The translations under genes and the position numbers were made by a program. Source: Nectonema munidae (Eukaryota; Nematomorpha; Nectonematoida; Nectonematidae). From it: 64,000 nt of DNA. Below the pieces are notes generated by a model. That model was given only the letters and a program-made list of their open reading frames with translations, made no database searches and was not told the DNA's origin. Positions 57,470 to 64,000 of the stretch are shown piece by piece. Location of the stretch: NCBI GenBank assembly GCA_030549495.1, contig JAUIRK010000806.1:1-64000 (forward strand). The letters run 5' to 3'. How positions within the stretch are numbered: position 1 is the first letter of the stretch; each line of letters starts with the position of its first letter.

Positions 57470-57607
57470 TTAACCCTTTCGTGACCAATGTATGATATAT
57501 GATACATAAACAATTTACCTTCATCTGCTTTTTCAAATAGTTTTGTATATGAATCTTCTGCATTTTAATAAATATCGTCTGATTTTTCTGGTCATGAAAA
57601 GGGTTAA
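57470..57607. repeat. TTAA MITE with TGTATGATATATGATACA palindrome
   Basis: It is 138 bp with TTAACCCTTTCGTGACCAAT on the left and GGTCATGAAAAGGGTTAA on the right. CATCTGCTTTTTCAAATAG and AATATCGTCTGATTTTTCTG lie inside. The unit at 59777-59914 is an inverted copy. Only 25 bases separate it from the preceding MITE. Confidence 0.85.
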
Positions 57608-57689
57608 TAGCGGTACACAGCACTGACATCTAAACTAGTCAAAAGTTAATTACTCTAAATGTTTGAAAGGACCCAAACTAGTGCACCTA

Positions 57690-58150
57690 CTTAAGATATT
57701 TTTATTGAAGCCTCTTCGCAAGTGTTTTCAACATTTTAATTTACTTTGAAAGTTTGATATCTTTATCCCTCTGCATATTCTGTTATAGTTCATTGCCCAC
57801 TTTTTCTGCTAGCTTTTCTGTAATTGGAATATTGGTAGCATTTATATCAGTGATCAGCGCTTGAAATTTTGCCCGAAAAAATACCTAGAAGGAATTCATT
57901 CGATCTATTTTCTTCTTGAGTGGTTTCACAGTGCTCAATTTTTTTCCTCAAGAAAATCTGAAGCTTTAAAACATTTAGTATCTACTTTTTGCTTGCCACT
58001 TTCAAAAGCCTCAATTATCCATTTAACTACAGATTTTTAGTACATCGATACTTGAGGCAAGCTGAGATATATCAGTTGCATTGTTTATTTGCGCAATCAA
58101 TCTTCTAGTAACGATTTTTCTGAAATGCATTTTGTAATTTTGAATGATCT
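57690..58150 (-). mobile_element. pogo/Tigger-type transposase, C-terminal relic
   Basis: On the - strand: KMHFRKIVTRRLIAQINNAT, then DISQLASSIDVLKIC and, after a one-base shift, VKWIIEAFESGKQKVDTKCF then KASDFLEEKN. This is the segment that follows the DDE domain in pogo-group (Tigger/Jerky-like) transposases: a YRxxxxRxLI helix, 'xxNxLDAxxWVxxAW', and 'TIxNCFxKAGF'. Further pieces to 57690 (NIPITEKLAEKVGNEL) are degenerate. The catalytic domain and the termini are not seen. Confidence 0.55.
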
Positions 58151-59776
58151 CTTGAACACGAGGTTGTAGTATAGAATTTGTATTGAAAAGCATTTTCATA
58201 GTATAGAGTTTGTATTGAAATTCATTTAAAAAATATCCTATAAGAATAAAATATCTATAACTTCACTGATTAACTGGTTATCGACCGCAGTCTTAATGAG
58301 TTAAGCACGACAGAGTGGAAAACGTTTATTAAAACAAATCGATTACTTTCAGTGTAAAGCAGTAATTCTAAAAACGTGAAAAATATTGAAATTCTGGAGT
58401 TACATTAAAATCATCAAAAAAAGTATAAGGTATTGAATACAAGGCTAATGTCTATCATCGAAAACTATTGTGAGTATAATATCGATTTTCTGAAAGCAAT
58501 TGCCATATTTAAAAATATGTTTCAATTTTTTTTAAATAAATTTTTTTTGTAATAAATTTTTTTATGTATTTTTATCATTAAAAATACGAATGTTAGCGTG
58601 AGCATCCTTTTTACTGCATTTTGTGAGTTTTAGTGGCTTAACATCAAAACAACATTTTTTATTGATTGCAGAAGTTTAGAAATATTCTAAACTGTACCTA
58701 CATTTTTGTTTAAATATTCGTTCAACAAATGTTTATTTGGTTAAAAGTCTGTTTGTTAAAAGTTTTGTTCCACTAAATGTAAGTTCTGCACACTAAACAA
58801 ACACATGTTTCAAATACAATATTGAACAATTTGTCCCCCTTCGTCAGCTTTGGTGACAGACTTGGTTATAGATATTGATTTTTTTGTTTGGGTGTTATTG
58901 CCAATTTTTTTTTTATTGTTCACCGATTTTATCTGCCGATCTAATAGACAAATTAAAGTTTATACCGAATCTATAAAGAGTAAAAGAACCTTTGTATTTT
59001 ATGCATATCGCTTTGCACATATAGTAGCATTTCAAGGAAGCTGCCTTTTTGCTCACAATTTGATGTAAAAAGTATACCAATTTGATAAATGGAGTTAGAC
59101 ATTGTTCACAAATAACGTCACAACTCACAACCAAATTTCATTCCATTTTGCCGCCTTTTCTCAACTTCAGTGTATCTATATTTCTACTTTATAACATAGA
59201 TGAGGAAGTTTTGTCAATTGCTAGTAGAACACTTTGACATCTTTGATCTTGAGGTGATTTGAATGAAAGGTTAAGGAGATTTTGAGTGAGTGCTACTTGC
59301 TTTTATGGAGAATGAGAACTTCCAAAAAGAACATGGCTGAGGCATTGCGAAGTTTCTGTTCTCTCCTTCTTAAATGGGAAGAGGAAATTTTGAGAAGAGA
59401 GAAGAACCGGAATAAAATTTTATTTATTTTTGTGCAATAAAGAAATAAGCTGCTTTTAATCAAACACTCTATGCCTTATTTTTTTCTTGAACTTGTTCCA
59501 TTTTTATCAAAGGAAAGAAAGATTATCGATCCTTGTTCGAAGTCGTAAATAAGGATTTCTGCCGGAGTCAGATTTTTGTAAGTACTAGAAGTCGAAGTCC
59601 CAGTTAAATATTTTCCATCTTCTTTTATATAAAGATTTTTTTTATATTTGATCAGAAGTCTTTTATTCCAGAATTTAAATTGACAGCATTCCTACTATTA
59701 GAATTTTAGTTTTTTTTATGAAGATAACCTTGAATATTTCGCAATCTTTTTACACATTCCTTTAAATTTTTTGTTG
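58151..59776. other. No gene recognised
   Basis: Chance frames only. GGTTATCGACCG at 58278 resembles a MITE end of the 24205 kind. A GGAGTCAGATTTTTGTAAGT...GAAGTCGAAGTCCC remnant lies at 59564-59600. Confidence 0.4.
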
Positions 59777-59914
59777 ATTATCCCATTCGTGACCAGAAAA
59801 ATCAGACAATATTTATTAAAAAGCAGAAGATTCATATACAAAACTATTTGAAAAATCAGACGAAGGTAAAATTGTTTATGCATCATATATGATACACTCG
59901 TCACGAAAAGGTTT
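59777..59914. repeat. TTAA MITE, inverted copy of 57470-57607
   Basis: It is the reverse complement of the 57470 unit with about 90% identity: CATTCGTGACCAGAAAAATC on the left, then AAAGCAGAAGATTCATATAC, ATCATATATGATACA and CACGAAAAGG on the right. Both TTAA ends are decayed. Confidence 0.8.
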
Positions 59915-60225
59915 TGTAAATGATTTTAATTTTATGCATGAAAGTTATTGTGTTTTTAAAAGTTCCTCTTGTGATATTATGGATACAGAGTAAATGCTAC
60001 TTCTGTCTTTAAGCAAGATTCGCCTTGCCCCACTAAGCACCGCTGCCCTCATTTGAGTAGAGTGAAAGTATCCTAGATTATCTTTTAAAATTTTTTCATT
60101 ATTGGCTGCTTTTCATTGGTTCGAATGCGTTAATTTTGTGTTGCGTTTATTTTGCACTTCTGCTATTATTTTTTGTACAAACTATTTCATTATTCTGTAT
60201 CCCTTCCTATCGCATGGAATACCTA

Positions 60226-60960
60226 ATTTTGGTAGTCAATTTTAATTTAGTGACTTGTAGCCAATTTTGTTCCAAAAAATTTAGTCCTTTAATTTTTATC
60301 TAAAAAGGTCAAATTTAAATTCGCGACTTAATTCTTGTCAATTCCTAGATCCGAGTCCGAAATGTATTTTCAAACAATTTACTTTACTAATTGAACATAT
60401 GTGTAGGTCAGAGTTTCAGAGTCAGAAAAATCTCATTGCTCCCGAGCAAATGTATTTCAGTATCTGACTCCGTGGCTTTGCCAATTTTTTTCTTAACTTT
60501 TGAAAAGTTTCTTGTAACACTGCTTGGGACATAACCAATGTATCCAAATTCATATTGTGAAGAACTAACTAGCTTTATAATTCCAACAGACCTTAATTTT
60601 TGCTAAAGTAGGCTTCCCTATTGAACGCTTTCGCACTGACCAAATGAAACAATAAAAAATTAAATTAAATTAACCGTATGCACTACAAACAAAAAACTAA
60701 TTAAGAGTAATTATCAAATTACTGCCCGGTGCTGGGCATAGGAGCTCCATGTTTAAAAATTATTCCGGCTCCGTCCCGATACTCTGGTAGGTGGCAATAA
60801 TATGAAGAATCTATAGGATGTTTCGTTGCTTTTCTATATCGGTATCTAGTTTAGTGACATTTCGTTGCTAAAAATCGTAACATTTATAAATTTTAAAATT
60901 TTCGTTTTAAACTGGAAAGTGTGTGTAAGTAAACCCAACTTAATTTAAGCAGGGGGGGGG
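60226..60960. repeat. Degraded repeat blocks shared with 7.4-7.7 kb
   Basis: 60226-60408 matches 7398-7592 and 60838-60900 matches 7640-7690. GAGTCAGAAAAATCTC and TATCTGACTCCGTGG between them belong to the GGAGTCGGAGT remnant group. A G-run (60952-60962) followed by an A-rich stretch ends the region. Confidence 0.55.
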
Positions 60961-61411
60961 GGTAAAAAAAAAAAAAAAGAAAAAAAATGGGGGGGAACAA
61001 ACATTAGTTCATTGATTCTAAAGCTCACTGCTCGCTCAAGTACAATAGCAGAGATATCGCACTAATTCAGCTAAGCACCTGTTGAAACCTTGTAAAAATT
61101 TATACGTTATATCTTTCCTTCCTTTCCTTCACAGAAAATAAAATGATTAATCACGCTGCGTATAGCAGGAATTTCGGGGCCTTTCAGCCTCTCTCGTGAG
61201 TAAACGTTCGGAAAGACTGATTTATAGCTAATGCTAAAAGTGCGATGACATGTACCATATTTCAAGGTCGTTTATGAATCCTGATTTTAGATGATGATTG
61301 AAAGATGTTCTGAATCTTACACACTTATGCTTTATGTTGCAGCGGAAAATGTGATCTACTTTCTTCAACACAGTTCATTAAAATGTTTTATTGGTTTCTT
61401 TTAGTTTAGTG

Positions 61412-61862
61412 CAGTGGTTCCCAACCTTTTTTATCTCGTTCCCCCATTTCCAGTCACTTTTTTTACCTGTGGACCCCTACAACTGAATAGTTTGAGCCAA
61501 CAAAATTAATCAAAGATTTTTCTGCAAGAAATGATTCTAGTCATTTGATTAAATCGTATGCTTATTCATATGAAATCAGAGAAAGCGTAAAGCCTGACAT
61601 AAAATGTGAATAAAATTTTTTTCCAATTAAAATATAAATTTTTCAAAAATATTGTAACTAATAAAAAGGATATATAAAGATTCAAAATATGAAACTTTAA
61701 AAAAGGGAAGAAAATATTTATTTAAAAAAGCTTTAAATATATATATTTATATTGATTTGGAAAATAGAAGTATATTAAAGGAGATTAAGCATAAGTAGTT
61801 TGAAGTAGAATTTCCATGGACCCTTTGAAATTCTTCTATGGACCCCCGGTTGGGAACCACTG
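61412..61862. mobile_element. hAT MITE with perfect 8-bp target duplication
   Basis: It is 451 bp with termini CAGTGGTTCCCAACC and GGTTGGGAACCACTG exactly inverted. GTTTAGTG stands on both sides (61404-61411 and 61863-61870). TGGACCCC stretches lie inside both ends. It carries no coding sequence; the perfect ends suggest it is fairly young. Confidence 0.95.
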
Positions 61863-62549
61863 GTTTAGTGTGTTTTTTACATTGTTTTCAAAAAGATTTT
61901 CAAATTATTGTCTATAACCTTTTTATCTAAACCAAAACAATTGCATTCAAAAACTAATCCTAAATATTTTTTCGCAAATGTATATAGTTTAACATATTTT
62001 TCCAAAAATTTCCTACCCATAAACTGAGCTGTGTTCCTTTAATGAAAAAGTTCATCCTTCAATTTTATTGAATTTTTCAGCCTTTTTCTATGAGTTGCAA
62101 ATCGGAGTCGACCGATACTTCTCAAAACGCGCAGCTCCACCTACTCCGACTCTACATTCCGCTGTTGACACTTGCTGAGAGAAAAAAAGGCGAAATATTT
62201 GATTTGTACTGTTCGGAGACGTTGAGAATAATCTTTTAGCTCCAGTCTTTCTTTGTAATGAATCGATATCTTGTCTGTGAACTTTCTGTAGTGAGTCTTT
62301 TTTCTGGCTTAGTATTGGGAATATTTAAGGAAAATTTTAAAAATCTTAAACTTTTGTTAAGAATCCAATCTACTATATGATGTCTGCAGTAAATCCTTGA
62401 GTATGGATATACCTCTTCTGTGGTATATCGTGCTCTCAAGGAGATCATTTTTCCTCTCCCGGTATCTGTGTTGATATTTGCGTTTGCTATTGCTGCCTTA
62501 ATTTCTTCAATTACTTTTCACTGTCAATTAACACTAGAAAAGCCATGAG

Positions 62550-63490
62550 ATCGCATAATCCCCCAAACTTTTGACTGATGAGTCTTCTAATTCAAGCTTT
62601 TCCATACCTTCTTTATAAGACATCATATTTGATTTTCGAACACTAAGTACTGAATCGGCTCAACCCCTGAGTATAGCATAGCTTTTTCTTTGTTTCAGTA
62701 TTAAAGCATCGAAGTCTGAAAGGTCATTTATTACCATCGGTTTCAATAAATGGTGAAAAGCAATAATGAGCGGTCACGTCTTTATTACATGCGATGACCA
62801 GTAAGCAATACCTCTCCCTGTCCTAATGGAAAAGGCTAAAACAAAAAATACGTGCTCTAATCATTCAATTTCAGATCCGGTTTGCCAGTAACTATTTGAA
62901 AATTTTCTAAATTTGAAATCTCCTATCGCTTGCATAATGAAACTGCTGATTCACCGTACTATCGTAAATTTGCTGAATTTATATCATGCTCATGGTAGCT
63001 ATAACCCCTACTTTCAGAGAAATGCATGCTTAACCCATTTACGACCAATGATCCTATTTTGGAACATAAGTAATTTCATCTTCGTCTGCTTTTTTCAATG
63101 ACTTTGAATATAAATCGTCTGCGTTTTTTAGATATCGTCTGCTTTGCTTAGCCTTAAATGGGTTAATTATGAAAAGCTATCAATTGCCAAATTATTCATC
63201 AATTCAGATCATGTGAAGAATTTGTTCTAGCCCAAAGCGTTGTTCACGTGATTATAGACGAAATAGAAGAATCGGGAATCTTCTCTATCCTAATAGGTGA
63301 GTGTGGAAAAAATAATGGACACGATTATCGGTTCGTTTTTGCTTCATCACATATGAATGATTTTGTTCTCTTGTTGTGATGCGATCAAAATTACAAACAA
63401 GATCTTTCGATTTGTCAACATCCCTGCCGTTGTCCGCTGTTATGGTGGGGAATGGGTGTTGAGAGTTCAAGTGTTATTAATTATGCAATC
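62550..63490 (+). mobile_element. hAT transposase relic with nested TTAA MITE
   Basis: On the + strand before the MITE, RLHNETADSPYYRKFAEFIS (about 62930-62985) resembles the hAT HNExxDSxNxxxFxxL motif of the TTF/ZMYM-like group. After the MITE, VLAQSVVHVIIDEIEESGIF then SILIGECGK (63225-63310) resembles the following IxxEIxxAKYFSILxDEC motif, which carries the first catalytic Asp; here that position reads Gly (IGE). The 62560-62800 and 63345-63375 parts match 7830-8130. Confidence 0.6.
63030..63166. repeat. TTAA MITE nested in the hAT relic
   Basis: It is 137 bp, about 90% identical to 39302-39439, with perfect TTAA on both sides: TTAACCCATTTACGACCAAT and CCTTAAATGGGTTAA. The palindrome ATCCTATTTTGGAACAT is inside. 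It sits between two parts of the hAT relic and so inserted after it. Confidence 0.88.
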
Positions 63491-64000
63491 TTTACTACAA
63501 ACTTGCAGATACTATACACTAAAAAGATACATAACATACATACACGCTTATGCTATATATAAATATAACACGCATATTTTCTTTCACCTTGGGCATTTGC
63601 TCAATCTCGTATTTTTAAATGGTGTTCGTCTTGAGTGAAAATTTATCATATTCTTTCAAATAAACTTTTTTCTATTCTCGGTCGTGTTTTTTTGGGGATA
63701 TTTATAAATTTGGGGAAAAAAAGAAATTATGGTCATTTTGACCTATTCAATTTTATATGGATTCTAATATTGTTGACACAAATTTGACATATAGTTCATA
63801 TGAATTGGTAAAATACATACTTATTGTTTCATAATTAGGGGTAAGGAAAACTCCATTATACAAGAAAAGATGCATCAAGATTCCGTTTAAAATATCCAAG
63901 TACTTCCATCGATTGCCAAAGAATAGCTACTAGCTAATTGTAAACCAAGAAGTTTCATCAATTTTTAAAAGTTTATAATTTGATAAAATCTGAAGCTGTA
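63491..64000. other. Window end: nothing recognised
   Basis: AT-rich sequence with chance frames only. Confidence 0.4.

Noticed and set aside
58850-59134. Overlapping + and - frames with hydrophobic start (FFVWVLLPIFFLLF) as a membrane protein
   Set aside because: Short, AT-driven hydrophobic codons with no splice sites or family match.
1-64000. CRISPR arrays, operons, bacterial promoters or rRNA genes
   Set aside because: The window has spliced genes and animal transposons. The tandem arrays lack short repeat-spacer structure, and no rRNA-like sequence was recognised.
1-64000. LTR retroelements, Polintons or viral copies
   Set aside because: No long terminal repeats, protease/integrase order, capsid or envelope-like frames were recognised; the retroelements here read as LINEs and Penelope-like elements.

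Overview
AT-rich, intron-rich animal DNA dominated by transposable-element fossils. Two host protein genes can be read exon by exon and converge on each other. EIF6 (translation initiation factor 6) is on the + strand, six coding exons between 5070 and 17699. A valacyclovir-hydrolase-like (BPHL family) alpha/beta hydrolase is on the - strand, five exons between 44881 and 25348; its first and last exons are not securely placed. Large introns, spliceosomal signals, Penelope-like elements, RTE and other LINEs, hAT, Tc1/mariner, pogo and piggyBac relics, and two repetitive protein families I associate with arthropods suggest an arthropod, perhaps a crustacean. That assignment is an inference and is not proven by the window.

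Layout. 1-5056: repeats and an RTE-type LINE on the - strand. 5070-17699: EIF6, whose introns hold a broken hAT transposase (8.3-9.8 kb), TTAA-flanked MITEs, a foldback repeat and an unrecognised antisense open frame (12.3-13.0 kb). 17.7-25 kb: intergenic, with an old Penelope-like element and a LINE 3' end. 25.3-44.9 kb: the hydrolase gene, with introns carrying hAT MITEs, a piggyBac relic, a LINE interrupted by a large palindrome, a 100-bp tandem repeat, an unclassified transposon-like protein relic and a Tc1/mariner relic. 45-56 kb: a fairly well kept Penelope-like element next to a ~147-bp tandem array, a second unclassified repetitive protein relic, and several LINE copies, one with its 5' half inverted. 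56-64 kb: TTAA MITEs, a pogo relic, a hAT MITE with a perfect target duplication, and a hAT relic with a nested MITE.

The two host genes have no obvious functional link: EIF6 acts in 60S ribosome biogenesis, and the hydrolase would be a small-ester hydrolase. The most notable host observation is that the hydrolase keeps its fold motifs but has Gly at the nucleophile position. The most notable mobile-element observations are a palindrome inside a LINE with a target duplication and a 31-bp extension, a family of TTAA MITEs whose subfamilies differ mainly in a short subterminal palindrome, and a LINE copy with a twin-priming-type inversion. I see no LTR retrovirus-like element, no CRISPR, and no convincing tRNA or rRNA gene.
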